A DNA stretch of 41,822 bases. Source: Isoptericola sp. QY 916 (GTDB lineage Bacteria; Actinomycetota; Actinomycetes; Actinomycetales; Cellulomonadaceae). The notes beneath the pieces are model-generated. The model did not search any database. It saw only the letters and a program-made list of their open reading frames with translations, and was not told the DNA's origin. The translations under genes were made by a program, and so were the position numbers. The stretch covers positions 1 through 41,822 of the forward strand of contig JADHZE010000008.1 of the NCBI GenBank assembly GCA_026934365.1, read 5' to 3'. Positions 7,642-15,413 of this stretch are shown here, one piece after another (within the stretch, counting starts at the first letter, position 1; every line of letters starts with the position of its first letter).

Positions 7642-9063
7642 GTGATCCCCGCTGCCGGCTCCTCCGACGTCCGTGTCCGCTTCGCCCCGTCCCCGACGGG
7701 CATGTTCCACGTGGGCGGTGCCCGCTCCGCCCTGTTCAACTGGGCGGTCGCCAAGCAGCAGGGCGGCACGTTCGTGCTGCGGGTCGAGGACACCGACGCC
7801 GCGCGCAACAAGCCCGAGTGGGTGGACGGCATCCTGAACGCTCTCGCGGCGCTCGGCATGCACGCCGAGGACCCGACGTTCGAGGGACCGTACTTCCAGT
7901 CGCAGAACGTCGAGAAGCACCGCGAGGCGTCGGCCCGCCTGTACGAGGCCGGCCGCGCGTACTACTGCGACTGCACCCGCGACGACGTCGCCGCCCGCAC
8001 CGGCAACGCGCACTCCGGCTACGACGGCTTCTGCCGCGACCGCGGCCTCACCTACGCGCCGGGCCGGGCGCTGCGCTTCCGCACCCCCGACGACGGCGAG
8101 ACGCAGGTCGTCGACCTCATCCGCGGCAACCCGACGTTCCCGAACTCCGCGATGGAGGACTTCGTCGTCGCGCGCGGGGACGGGTCGCCCGTCTTCCTGC
8201 TCGCGAACGTCGTGGACGACCTCGGCGAGGGCATCACGCATGTCATCCGCGGCGAGGAGCACCTGCCGAACACGCCCAAGCAGCAGCTGCTGTGGGAGGC
8301 GCTCGGCGCGCAGCCGCCGACGTGGGCGCACCTGCCCGTCATCGTCAACGAGAAGCGCCAGAAGCTCTCCAAGCGCCGGGACAAGGTCGCGCTCGAGGAC
8401 TACCTCGCCGAGGGCTACCTGCCCGACGCGATGGTCAACTACCTCATGCTGCTCGGCTGGGCGCCCGGCAACGACGAGGAGATCCTCCCGTTCGACGAGC
8501 TGGTCGAGCGGTTCCGCATCGAGGACGTCAACAGCGCCTCGGCGTTCTTCGACGTCAAGAAGCTGCTGTCGTTCAACGGCGAGTACATCCGGAAGATGTC
8601 GGTCGAGGACTTCGTCGCCGCCGTCGACCCGTGGCTGCACGCCCCCAAGGCGCCCTGGACCGAGGAGCAGTACGACGCCGCCGCGTTCGGACGCGTCGCT
8701 CCGCTCGCCCAGTCGCGCGTCGCCCTGCTGGCGGACATCACCGACAACGTGGACTTCCTCTTCCTCGACGAGCCGGTCGACGACGAGCGCTCGTGGGCCA
8801 AGGCGATGAAGGACGGCGCCGCCGAGCTGCTCGCCGACGCCCGCGCGGCGCTCGCGGACCTCGCGACGTGGGAGGCGGAGCCGCTCAAGGACCTCGTCAC
8901 GGCGGTGGGGGAGAAGCACGGGCTCAAGCTCGGCAAGGCGCAGGCGCCGGTGCGCGTCGCCGTCACGGGCCGCACGATCGGCCTGCCGCTGTTCGAGTCG
9001 CTCGAGGTGCTCGGTCGCGAACGGACCCTCGCCCGCGTCGACGCCGCGCTGGCGAAGCTGTGA
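7642..9063 (+). CDS. gltX: Glutamyl-tRNA synthetase
   Basis: This class I aminoacyl-tRNA synthetase of 473 residues charges tRNA-Glu. The HIGH-type motif is [12 protein letters not shown] (about 15-26) and the KMSKS-type motif is KLSKR (about 241-245). [12 protein letters not shown] and [18 protein letters not shown] are standard GluRS blocks. It carries a possible zinc site, C109-x-C111-x19-C131, like the three cysteines of the E. coli enzyme. The common actinobacterial form that I know has PTGTPHVG and no such cysteines, so this may be the other bacterial subtype. It overlaps the HAD gene by 4 bp. Two tRNA-Glu genes lie 4 kb downstream. Confidence 0.95.
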   Translation: MIPAAGSSDVRVRFAPSPTGMFHVGGARSALFNWAVAKQQGGTFVLRVEDTDAARNKPEWVDGILNALAALGMHAEDPTFEGPYFQSQNVEKHREASARLYEAGRAYYCDCTRDDVAARTGNAHSGYDGFCRDRGLTYAPGRALRFRTPDDGETQVVDLIRGNPTFPNSAMEDFVVARGDGSPVFLLANVVDDLGEGITHVIRGEEHLPNTPKQQLLWEALGAQPPTWAHLPVIVNEKRQKLSKRRDKVALEDYLAEGYLPDAMVNYLMLLGWAPGNDEEILPFDELVERFRIEDVNSASAFFDVKKLLSFNGEYIRKMSVEDFVAAVDPWLHAPKAPWTEEQYDAAAFGRVAPLAQSRVALLADITDNVDFLFLDEPVDDERSWAKAMKDGAAELLADARAALADLATWEAEPLKDLVTAVGEKHGLKLGKAQAPVRVAVTGRTIGLPLFESLEVLGRERTLARVDAALAKL

Positions 9064-9794
9064 GGGTCGACGGCGTCCTGCTCGACGTCGACGACACGCT
9101 CGTCGACACCAAGGGCGGGTTCGCCCAGGCTCTCACCGCGGTCGCCGTCGAGTACCTGCCCCACGTGCCGGCGGACCGCTACCCCGAGCTGCTGGCGCAC
9201 TGGCGCACCGACCCGGGCGGCTACTACAAGCGCTTCACGCGCGGCGAGACGGACGCCCTCACCCAGCGCCGGCTGCGCGCCGACCTCCTGCACCGCACCT
9301 TCGGCGGCGAGCCGGTCACGGAGGACTCCTTCGCCGACTGGGACGCCCTGTTCTGGGGCACGTTCGAGCGGTCGTGGGCGCCGTTCGACGACTCCGCGGC
9401 CGCCCTCGACGCACTGCGTGCCGCCGGCGTGCGGATCGGCGTCGTGACGAACGCGTACACCGAGCTGCAGGAGCGCAAGCTGCGCGCCGCCGGCCTCGAG
9501 GGCGTCCCCGTGCTCGTGGGCGTGGACACGCTCGGCTACGGCAAGCCGCACCCCGACGTCTTCGTCGAGGGCGCCCGCCGCCTCGGCACCGACGTCGCGC
9601 GCACCGCGTACGTCGGCGACGAGCCCACGACCGACGCCCGCGCCGCTCGCGACGCCGGCCTCGTCGGCGTCTGGCTGGACCGGCCCGGTGCCCGCCGCGA
9701 CGACGAGCACCACGTGGACGCCGACGCCCTGCGCGCCGACGGCATCGTCGTGCTGCCCGGGCTCGCCGGGCTGCCCGCCGCCCTCGGCCTCTGA
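9060..9794 (+). CDS. HAD superfamily hydrolase (phosphatase-like)
   Basis: The protein has 244 residues. HAD motif I is [10 protein letters not shown] (nucleophile D9, acid/base D11), motif II is VVTNA, motif III the lysine in YGKPHPDVF, and motif IV is [11 protein letters not shown]. The cap segment between motifs I and II places it in the HAD-IA group of small-molecule phosphatases. The substrate is unknown. Its GTG start overlaps the gltX stop codon as GTGA, so translation is coupled to gltX. A HAD phosphatase directly after gltX is common in Actinobacteria. Confidence 0.9.
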   Translation: MRVDGVLLDVDDTLVDTKGGFAQALTAVAVEYLPHVPADRYPELLAHWRTDPGGYYKRFTRGETDALTQRRLRADLLHRTFGGEPVTEDSFADWDALFWGTFERSWAPFDDSAAALDALRAAGVRIGVVTNAYTELQERKLRAAGLEGVPVLVGVDTLGYGKPHPDVFVEGARRLGTDVARTAYVGDEPTTDARAARDAGLVGVWLDRPGARRDDEHHVDADALRADGIVVLPGLAGLPAALGL

Positions 9795-9803
9795 CCAGCT
9801 CGC

Positions 9804-10973
9804 TCAGGGGGCGAGCAGCAGGACGGCGGCGAGCGCGATCCCCGTGACGACGACGGTGCCCAGGGCGCCGAGCAGCAGCGGACGACGGGCGGTGCGCGCC
9901 AGGCGCGAGACGTCGACGCCGGTGCCGAGGGCGAACATCGCGGCGACGAACAGGACCGTCGTGAGCTGCTGGGCGGTGTCGGTGACGACGTCGGGCAGCA
10001 GTCCCGTGCTGCGGACCAGCACCGCGACGAGGAACCCCAGCACGAAGCCGGGGACGAGCGGGGCGCGTCGGCTTCGGGCCGTCGTGCCGCCCTCGGGGGA
10101 CTCGGGCACGAGGTCGTCCCCGGGCGCGGCGGTGAGCGCCGCGCGCCGCGTGAGCAGCGCGCCGGCGCCGGCGACCAGGGGCGCGAGCAGCACCACGCGG
10201 GCCAGCTTGGTGACGGTCGCGGTGGCCAGCGCGGCGGCCGAGACGGTGCCCGCGGCGGCGACCACCTGGGCCACCTCCTGGACGCTCGCGCCGATCCAGA
10301 GCCCCGCCTGGTGGTCGTCGAGCCCGATCGCCCCGGCGAGGGCGGGTAGGACGAAGATCGCGACCGTCCCGTAGACGGTGACGAGGGCGAGCGCGGCGGC
10401 CACGTCGTCCCGCAGCCGGGCGGGCGCCGCTCCCGCGCGCGGGTCGCGCTCGAGCACGCTCGTCATCGCGGAGACCGCCGCGGCGCCGCAGATCGAGAAT
10501 CCGGTGGCGACGAGCAGCGCGGTGGCGCGGGGCACCCGCAGCAGCCGGCCGAGGCCGAGGATCGCTGCGAACGTCCCCGTCACGGTGATCACCACGACGG
10601 CGATCCCGCGCCAGCCGAGCGCGAGGACGTCGGGGATCGAGAGCTGCAGGCCGAGCAGCACCACGCCGGCGCGCAGCACCGTGCGCGCCGTCCAGTCGGT
10701 ACCCGGCCCGACCTGCTCCGCGAGCCTCGCGGCGCGGGCGCCCCGCGGCACGAGACGCCCCAGCGCGGAGCCGAGCACGGCGCCGGCCACGAGGGCCAGG
10801 ACCAGGGGCGACAGCGCACCGTTCGTCAGCGGGGCGACGAGCCGGCTGACGCCGAGCAGGACCACGGTCGCCACGGCGGCCAGCGCGAGGCCCGGACCGA
10901 GGCGGGAGGCGCCGCGGGAGGTCCGGTACGTGGTCTGGTCCACGGTCGGGGCCGAGGGCTGAGCTGGAGGCAC
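9804..10973 (-). CDS. yeiH: YeiH/UPF0324 family membrane protein (putative sulfate exporter family)
   Basis: This integral membrane protein of 389 residues has about ten transmembrane segments and the YeiH (UPF0324) signatures. These include VLRAGVVLLGLQLSIPDVL, GFSICGAAAVSAM with its conserved cysteine, and WIGASVQEVAQVVAAAG. The family is annotated as putative sulfate exporters; transport has not been shown for most members. Starts are uncertain: GTG at 10973 or GTG at 10943, neither with a clear ribosome site. A minus-strand TAGCGT box at 11038-11043 would give a leader of about 60 bases. It is divergent from a LysR regulator, as yeiH is from yeiE in enterobacteria. Confidence 0.85.
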   Translation of the reverse strand: MPPAQPSAPTVDQTTYRTSRGASRLGPGLALAAVATVVLLGVSRLVAPLTNGALSPLVLALVAGAVLGSALGRLVPRGARAARLAEQVGPGTDWTARTVLRAGVVLLGLQLSIPDVLALGWRGIAVVVITVTGTFAAILGLGRLLRVPRATALLVATGFSICGAAAVSAMTSVLERDPRAGAAPARLRDDVAAALALVTVYGTVAIFVLPALAGAIGLDDHQAGLWIGASVQEVAQVVAAAGTVSAAALATATVTKLARVVLLAPLVAGAGALLTRRAALTAAPGDDLVPESPEGGTTARSRRAPLVPGFVLGFLVAVLVRSTGLLPDVVTDTAQQLTTVLFVAAMFALGTGVDVSRLARTARRPLLLGALGTVVVTGIALAAVLLLAP

Positions 10974-11027
10974 GTGACCAGGCTCGCGACCCGCGCGACG
11001 ACCCGGAAGCGCCAGGTGCCGATCGAT

Positions 11028-11046
11028 CCATAGACTGACGCTATGG
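11028..11046. promoter_or_regulatory. Dyad with overlapping divergent -10 boxes between yeiH and the LysR gene
   Basis: CCATAG-N7-CTATGG is a perfect 6-bp inverted repeat and contains a T-N11-A core, the classical LysR-type operator form. TAGACT (11031-11036, plus strand) and TAGCGT (11043-11038, minus strand) are overlapping -10 boxes inside it. The right arm includes the LysR ATG. A protein bound here would control both genes at once. Confidence 0.55.
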
Positions 11047-11951
11047 CAGAACGTCCCCCGCTGGCCGCACTCGAGCTGCTGGTCGCCCTCGACGCCCACG
11101 GCTCGATCTCCGCCGCGGCCCGGGCGGCCGGCGTCTCCCAGCCCACCGCGTCCGCTGGCTTGCACCGCCTCGAGCGCCGCCTCGGCCTCGAGCTGCTGTC
11201 CCGCGGGCCGCGCGGCACGGCGCTCACCGCCGTCGGGCGCCAGGTGGCGGAGGCGGCGCGCGGCGTCGTGGACGCCACGAACCGCTTCGAGGCCGCGGCC
11301 GCCGCGCTGCGCTCCGCGCCCGTCCCCGGGTTGCGCGTGGCCGCGAGCCTCACGATCGCCGAGTACCTGGCGCCGCGCTGGCTCGCGGCGTTCGGGCGGG
11401 ACGAGCGCGAGCGGAGCGGAGCGGCGCCCGACGTCGAGCTCGTCGTGCGCAACTCCCGCGAGGTCATGGAGCTCGTGCTCGACGGCGCGGCCGAGCTCGG
11501 GTTCGTGGAGAGCCCGACCGTGCGACGCGGGCTGCGCTCGCGCACGGTGGCCCACGACGAGCTGGTGGCCGTCGTCGCCCCCGCGCACCCGTGGGCGCGA
11601 CGACGGTCCGTCAGCCCCGCGGGCCTCGCCGCGGGGCACCTCGTGCTGCGCGAGGTCGGCTCGGGCACCCGCGACGTGCTGGAGGACGCGCTCGGCCAGG
11701 CGGGCGTCCGCCTGCCGTCCCACGTCACCGCGCTGGGCTCCACGGCGGCCGTGAAGTCCGCCGTGCGGCACGGGGACGGTGTGACGGTCCTGTCCGCGCT
11801 GACCGTGGCGGACGACGTGGCGGCAGGCCACCTGGTGACCGTCCCGATCGCCCAGCTCGATCTCTCGCGCCGCCTGCGCGTGGTGTGGCGCGACGGCGCG
11901 TCGCTGTCCGCGCCGGCGCGGAGGCTCGCCGCCGTCGCCGGCGCGCGCTGA
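11043..11951 (+). CDS. LysR family transcriptional regulator (YeiE-like by context)
   Basis: The regulator has 302 residues. The winged helix-turn-helix lies at about 7-66 (ALELLVALDAHGSISAAARA, AGVSQPTASAGLHRLE). A periplasmic-binding-protein-like effector domain follows (LRVAASLTIAEYLAPRWLAA, GFVESPTVRRGL, LREVGSGTRDVLEDAL). The domain pattern resembles CysB/CbbR/YeiE members. The divergent yeiH-like gene is the expected target. The ATG lies six bases behind TAGACT without a ribosome site, so the mRNA is probably leaderless, and the dyad at 11028-11046 covers the promoter and start codon, which suggests autoregulation. The effector is unknown. Confidence 0.9.
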   Translation: MAERPPLAALELLVALDAHGSISAAARAAGVSQPTASAGLHRLERRLGLELLSRGPRGTALTAVGRQVAEAARGVVDATNRFEAAAAALRSAPVPGLRVAASLTIAEYLAPRWLAAFGRDERERSGAAPDVELVVRNSREVMELVLDGAAELGFVESPTVRRGLRSRTVAHDELVAVVAPAHPWARRRSVSPAGLAAGHLVLREVGSGTRDVLEDALGQAGVRLPSHVTALGSTAAVKSAVRHGDGVTVLSALTVADDVAAGHLVTVPIAQLDLSRRLRVVWRDGASLSAPARRLAAVAGAR

Positions 11952-11958
11952 CGGACGC

Positions 11959-12768
11959 TCAGCGCCGCCGGGCGCGGTACGCGTAGGTGACGTACGGCAG
12001 CTCGATCTCGGCGCGACCGGCGAGGTCGGGGTGCGTGTCCTCCAGGGCGTCGACCTCGGCCAGGCGCGCCTCGCGCTCGGCCTCCGGGAGCCTCAGCAGG
12101 TAGCTGCGCGTCCCCGCGAGCGTGCGCAGCGCGCCGGCCGGGAGGCGGTCGACCCAGCGGAACGTGCCGGCCTCGACGGCCGTGAACCGGTCGCCGAGCT
12201 CCGTCAGGGCGTCGTGACCGGCCGCGGGCTCGAGGCGGTCGCCACGGTGCAGGATCTCGCCGAACCGCGCGACCCAGTCGACCTCGGCGTCGCGGTCGTT
12301 CCAGACGACGCCGAGCGTGCCGCCCGGCCGCAGGACGCGGGCGATCTCCGTCGCCGCGGCGTCGGCGTCGAACCAGTGCCATGCCTGGGCGACCAGGACG
12401 GCGTCGACGCAAGCGTCCGGGAGGGGGAGGTGCTCGGCGGTGCCCTGGCGGGTGGCGACGCCCGGCAGGCGCGCGGAGAGCTCGGCGAGCATGGGCAGCG
12501 ACGGGTCGACGGCGACGACGTCCGTGCCCGCCCCGGCGAGGTCGACGACGACCTCGGTGAGCTTGCCCGTCCCGGCGGCGAGGTCGAGGACCCGCCGTGC
12601 GCCCGCGGGGAGCATCCACCCGACGGCGTCCCGCGGGTACGTGGGCCTGACCTGGGCGTACACGTCGGCGTCCCGGTCGAACGAGGCCGCGCGGTCGGCG
12701 TGGTCGTGCGGGTCGTGCCCGGCGGAGGCGGGCGCGGGCGAGGGCGGCGGGGGAGTCGAGGAGGCCAT
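11959..12768 (-). CDS. Class I SAM-dependent methyltransferase
   Basis: The protein has 269 residues. Motif I is VLDLAAGTGKLTEVVVDLAG (about 60-79), followed by VVAVDPSLPMLAELSARLPG and the AQAWHWFD segment of the Methyltransf_11 family often annotated as small-molecule or ubiquinone/menaquinone-like methyltransferase. A histidine-rich segment near residue 20 (GHDPHDHADRA) precedes it. The ATG at 12768 is preceded at six bases by CAGGCT, a variant of the leaderless promoter boxes. A longer frame to 12945 exists but would run through the tRNA-Gln gene and its promoter, so it was rejected. The substrate is unknown. Confidence 0.87.
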   Translation of the reverse strand: MASSTPPPPSPAPASAGHDPHDHADRAASFDRDADVYAQVRPTYPRDAVGWMLPAGARRVLDLAAGTGKLTEVVVDLAGAGTDVVAVDPSLPMLAELSARLPGVATRQGTAEHLPLPDACVDAVLVAQAWHWFDADAAATEIARVLRPGGTLGVVWNDRDAEVDWVARFGEILHRGDRLEPAAGHDALTELGDRFTAVEAGTFRWVDRLPAGALRTLAGTRSYLLRLPEAEREARLAEVDALEDTHPDLAGRAEIELPYVTYAYRARRR

Positions 12769-12774
12769 GCGGGG

Positions 12775-12780
12775 AGCCTG
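12775..12780 (-). promoter_or_regulatory. Possible -10 box of the second methyltransferase (CAGGCT)
   Basis: CAGGCT precedes the ATG at 12768 by six bases. The same hexamer is the proposed -10 of lacI1 at 25106. Confidence 0.35.
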
Positions 12781-12825
12781 CCACGGCCGTCGTCCGAGCG
12801 TGACGTACGGCACCTCCCACGCGTT

Positions 12826-12854
12826 TTGGCCGACGGCCACCTGTCCGGTAATGT
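12826..12854 (+). promoter_or_regulatory. Promoter of tRNA-Gln (TTGGCC-N17-TAATGT)
   Basis: TTGGCC (12826-12831) and TAATGT (12849-12854) are 17 bases apart and lie about 65 bases before the tRNA-Gln gene. It is among the best -35/-10 pairs in the window and sits in a locally AT-richer stretch. Confidence 0.55.
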
Positions 12855-12920
12855 TTTCCGACGTTGGGCCTGACGCCGGCGCTCCGATCATGTCGGATTT
12901 GCCCGGAAGGCTCGATCCAT

Positions 12921-12992
12921 TGGGGTATGGTGTAATTGGCAGCACGAGAGATTCTGATTCTCTTAGTCTAGGTTCGAGTCCTGGTACCCCAG
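12921..12992 (+). tRNA. tRNA-Gln (anticodon CTG)
   Basis: The cloverleaf is complete: acceptor TGGGGTA pairs with TACCCCA, the anticodon stem AGAGA/TCTCT encloses the loop TTCTGAT with anticodon CTG, and the T arm contains GGTTCGAGTCC. The discriminator is G and no CCA is encoded. It is the first of three tRNA genes read in the same direction. Confidence 0.95.
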
Positions 12993-13070
12993 CGCAGCGC
13001 TCTTCGCCCGCCTGGTGCGGTGTGTAGAGTTCTCACCGGCACGAAGGTCCTCGAGACCGTCGAGTCATAG

Positions 13071-13143
13071 GCCCCCATCGTCTAGCGGCCTAGGACGCCG
13101 CCCTCTCACGGCGGTAACGCGGGTTCAAATCCCGCTGGGGGTA
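13071..13143 (+). tRNA. tRNA-Glu (anticodon CTC), copy 1
   Basis: Acceptor GCCCCCA pairs with TGGGGGT (first pair G-U). The anticodon stem CCGCC/GGCGG encloses CTCTCAC with anticodon CTC. The T arm is GCGGGTTCAAATCCCGC and the discriminator is A. No CCA is encoded. The sequence is identical to copy 2. Confidence 0.95.
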
Positions 13144-13207
13144 CGCAGGTCGTCCGTCTCGACGGGCGGTCGCACGGTTCAGGTCTCGACACCCGAACCA
13201 GCTCCAG

Positions 13208-13280
13208 GCCCCCATCGTCTAGCGGCCTAGGACGCCGCCCTCTCACGGCGGTAACGCGGGTTCAAATCCCGCTGGGGGTA
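13208..13280 (+). tRNA. tRNA-Glu (anticodon CTC), copy 2
   Basis: All 73 bases are identical to copy 1, with a 137-bp period and a 64-bp unrelated spacer. The first bases after the gene (CACAG) differ from those after copy 1 (CGCAG), so the repeat is essentially confined to the tRNA itself. Confidence 0.95.
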
Positions 13281-13301
13281 CACAGCAGGCATCTCACAGG
13301 C

Positions 13302-13329
13302 AAGGCCCGGTCCACGCGGACCGGGCCTT
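13302..13329 (+). terminator. Rho-independent-type terminator of the tRNA cluster
   Basis: AAGGCCCGGTCC and GGACCGGGCCTT form a perfect 12-bp stem around a 4-base ACGC loop, 22 bases after the last tRNA. The T tract is poor (CGTCGTTCC), as usual in GC-rich Actinobacteria. It also lies just past the 3' end of the convergent PH-domain gene and may act in both directions. Confidence 0.8.
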
Positions 13330-13359
13330 CGTCGTTCCACGGCTCCTGACGGAACCGGC

Positions 13360-14169
13360 TCAGAGGAACGGGTCGGGCACGATCGCGCCGTCGCTGCGCG
13401 GGTGGTCATAGCTCGCACCGGTGGGCTTCCAGGTCACGGGGTGCGCCCCGTCGCTGGGCCGGGCCTCGGGCGGGCGGGGCGCCGGGTTCGGGGGCTGCAC
13501 GGCGATCGGCTGTGTGGTGGGGCGGGGCCCCTCCGACGTCTCGCGGCCGGGCACGACGGTCGGTGCGCCGGGGGCCCCGCCGGGGGCGCCGTCCGGGGGC
13601 CGCGTGGGCCCGCCGCCCAGATCGTCGTCGTCGTCCAGGCGCGGGCCGCCCGGCGTGAAGAGGGTGTCGCACAGGGTGCGGTAGGTGGAGTCCGGGCGCG
13701 GGACGAACCTGATGGTGCGCAGCGCCTGGTCCTGGCCGGCGGACTCCATGTCGAAGCGGCCGTAGCCGAGGACCTGGCCCGTGGGGCTGCGCGAGTACCC
13801 CATGTCGGTGACCTTCTTCATCGGCATCATCGCGACCTTGTGCACGACGAGCCCGTACAGCAGCAGGAGCCGCTTGTCGGTCGCGACGAACCACTCGTAG
13901 CGCCACTCGAGCCACTTCCAGGCGAGGCGGCCGGCGACGACGAACCACACCACCCACAGCCACCCCACGGTGGAGCGCACGTCGACCGGCGTCGACATGA
14001 CGATGGTGCCGATCAGCAGGAACGCGGCGGCGGTGGTCGCGATCGGCTCGAGGAGCAGCGCCCAGTGGTGGCGCGTCGCGACGATCACCCGCTCGTTCGG
14101 GAGCACGTACCGGCGCAGGTGCGCGTGCGCGCGCACCCGGTCGCGCTCGCGCCTCTCGTCGGTGATCAC
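13360..14169 (-). CDS. PH-domain (bPH_2) membrane protein
   Basis: The protein has 269 residues. Two transmembrane segments (about 38-58 and 65-84) are followed by a bacterial PH-like domain. Its hallmarks are WRYEWFVATDKRLLLLYGLV, MPMKKVTDMGYSRSPTGQVL and YGRFDMESAGQDQALRTIRF. The last 90 residues are proline-rich and acidic, probably disordered and cytoplasmic. Proteins of this type are thought to scaffold membrane-associated assemblies, and no activity can be named. The GTG start at 14169 has GGAGAA upstream. It follows the 55-residue membrane protein gene by 19 bp and is likely cotranscribed with it. Confidence 0.88.
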   Translation of the reverse strand: MITDERRERDRVRAHAHLRRYVLPNERVIVATRHHWALLLEPIATTAAAFLLIGTIVMSTPVDVRSTVGWLWVVWFVVAGRLAWKWLEWRYEWFVATDKRLLLLYGLVVHKVAMMPMKKVTDMGYSRSPTGQVLGYGRFDMESAGQDQALRTIRFVPRPDSTYRTLCDTLFTPGGPRLDDDDDLGGGPTRPPDGAPGGAPGAPTVVPGRETSEGPRPTTQPIAVQPPNPAPRPPEARPSDGAHPVTWKPTGASYDHPRSDGAIVPDPFL

Positions 14170-14188
14170 GGGGTTCTCCGGGCCGTCG

Positions 14189-14356
14189 TCAGTCGGTCAG
14201 GTTCGCGAAGAACTGCCCGAAGCTGGAGAACGCGTTGGTGATGAAGTCCCAGATCGCCGTCACGATGTTCGCCGCACGGTCAGGGCTGCTCACGATCGCG
14301 TAGATCAGGAAGATCACGACGATCCAGATCAGCAGTGTCTTGGCCTTCGCGGGCAT
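14189..14356 (-). CDS. Small single-pass membrane protein (55 residues)
   Basis: The frame encodes MPAKAKTLLIWIVVIFLIYA, then IVSSPDRAANIVTAIWDFIT and NAFSSFGQFFANLTD. A basic start and one hydrophobic helix (about 8-23) are followed by an amphipathic, aromatic-rich tail. GTGAGGA lies six bases before the ATG. A possible promoter, TGTCGG (14436-14431) with TACGCT (14413-14408) at 17 bases, reads toward it. It lies 19 bp before the PH-domain gene. The codon pattern and ribosome site argue for a real gene. I do not know its function, and a role with its PH-domain partner in the membrane is inference. Confidence 0.8.
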   Translation of the reverse strand: MPAKAKTLLIWIVVIFLIYAIVSSPDRAANIVTAIWDFITNAFSSFGQFFANLTD

Positions 14357-14439
14357 CAGGTCCTCACGCCTCTCGGGTCGCAGGGCAGGGCTGCCCCGTC
14401 AGCCAGGAGCGTACTGACCTGGGCGGGGGCCCGACAGCA

Positions 14440-14483
14440 CCGGGCCCGGCGCGCCGCGTGGAGTCGCGGCGGGCCGGGCCCGG
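14440..14483 (-). terminator. Terminator of the IclR-type regulator gene
   Basis: Two 19-base arms (14440-14458 and 14465-14483) pair with one mismatch around the 6-base loop TGGAGT. It lies 24 bp past the regulator's stop codon and upstream of the small membrane protein's promoter, so it insulates the two units. Confidence 0.75.
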
Positions 14484-14506
14484 ATCGGTGCTGGTGGGGA
14501 GACGGG

Positions 14507-15226
14507 TCACTCGCCGGCGCGGCGCAGCACCTCGGTCAGGCGGTTGGCGGCGGAGACGACGGCGGCGGAGTGCAGGCGGCCCGGCTGGCGGGTGAGGCGC
14601 TCGACCGGCCCGGAGACGGACACGGACGCCACGACCCGGCCGGAGGGCCCGCGCACCGGCGCCGAGACGGACGCGACGCCGAGCTCACGCTCGGAGACCG
14701 ACTGCGCCCACCCGCGGCGTCGGACGCCGGAGAGGATCGTCGCGGTGAACACGGCCTCGCGCAGGCCGCGGTGCAGGCGGTCCGGCTCCTCCCAGGCCAG
14801 GAGGATCTGCGCCGCGGAGCCCGCGTGCATCGTGAGGGTGGCGCCGACGGGGATCGAGTCGCGCAGCCCGACCGGCCGCTCGGCGGCGGCCACGCAGACG
14901 CGATGGTCACCCTGGCGGCGGTAGAGCTGTGCGCTCTCGCCCGTGTGGTCGCGCAGTGCCGTGAGCACGGGGTTGGCCGCGGCGAGCAGCCGGTCCTCGC
15001 CGGCCGCCGTCGCGAGCTCGTTGAGGCGCGGTCCGAGCACGAACCGGCCCTGCATGTCGCGGCCCACGAGACGGTGGTGCTCGAGGGCGACGGCGAGGCG
15101 ATGCGCCGTGGGGCGGGCGAGCCCGGTCGAGGAGACCAGCTGCGCCAGAGTGGCAGGACCAGCCTCCAGGGCGCCCAGCACGGACGCGGCCTTGTCGAGT
15201 ACGCCGACTCCGCTAGTATCGTCCAT
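14507..15226 (-). CDS. ndgR: IclR family regulator of leucine biosynthesis (NdgR/LtbR-like)
   Basis: This 239-residue regulator has an N-terminal winged helix (LGALEAGPATLAQLVSSTGL, ARPTAHRLAVALEHHRLV; about 14-53) and a C-terminal IclR ligand domain (ESAQLYRRQGDHRVCVAAAE, GATLTMHAGSAAQILLA). An IclR gene divergent from leuCD is the conserved position of NdgR in Streptomyces and LtbR in Corynebacterium, which repress leuCD and other amino-acid genes. I infer the same role. The ATG lies six bases behind CAATAT, and a TTGCAA -35 lies 18 bases further. A 15-bp palindrome sits between these two elements, which suggests autoregulation. Confidence 0.88.
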   Translation of the reverse strand: MDDTSGVGVLDKAASVLGALEAGPATLAQLVSSTGLARPTAHRLAVALEHHRLVGRDMQGRFVLGPRLNELATAAGEDRLLAAANPVLTALRDHTGESAQLYRRQGDHRVCVAAAERPVGLRDSIPVGATLTMHAGSAAQILLAWEEPDRLHRGLREAVFTATILSGVRRRGWAQSVSERELGVASVSAPVRGPSGRVVASVSVSGPVERLTRQPGRLHSAAVVSAANRLTEVLRRAGE

Positions 15227-15232
15227 AGGACG

Positions 15233-15262
15233 ATATTGACGTCTCAGTCACTGAGATTGCAA
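15233..15262 (-). promoter_or_regulatory. Promoter of the IclR-type regulator (TTGCAA-N18-CAATAT)
   Basis: On the minus strand, TTGCAA (15262-15257) and CAATAT (15238-15233) are 18 bases apart, and the regulator ATG follows six bases later. The -10 overlaps TTGACG (15236-15241) on the plus strand, a possible -35 of leuC, whose -10 would be the weak GCAAGT at 15259-15264. Confidence 0.5.
15242..15256. promoter_or_regulatory. Candidate operator between the IclR regulator and leuC
   Basis: TCTCAGT-C-ACTGAGA is a perfect palindrome with 7-bp arms. It lies exactly between the -35 and -10 of the regulator and just downstream of the possible leuC -35, so occupancy would block both directions. Two further TCTCACG half-sites lie at 15276-15282 and 15294-15300, 18 bp apart. 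Confidence 0.5.
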
Positions 15263-15413
15263 GTCGGGGACCGCATCTCACGGGACGGAACCGTCTCACG
15301 AGCCGGGCCCTCCGGGGTCCGAACGACGGTATCGCCCGGCGAGGCAGCCGACGAGATCGACCGAGACACAGCACACGCACGACGGCCGCGGGGACGCGGC
15401 GGACGAGGAGCAC

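Noticed and set aside
12769-12945. N-terminal extension of the second methyltransferase
   Set aside because: It would include the tRNA-Gln gene and promoter region; the ATG at 12768 begins the conserved protein and has its own -10-like box.
15263-15413. Leucine leader peptide or riboswitch before leuC
   Set aside because: No short leucine-rich frame with a ribosome site and no known riboswitch core was seen.
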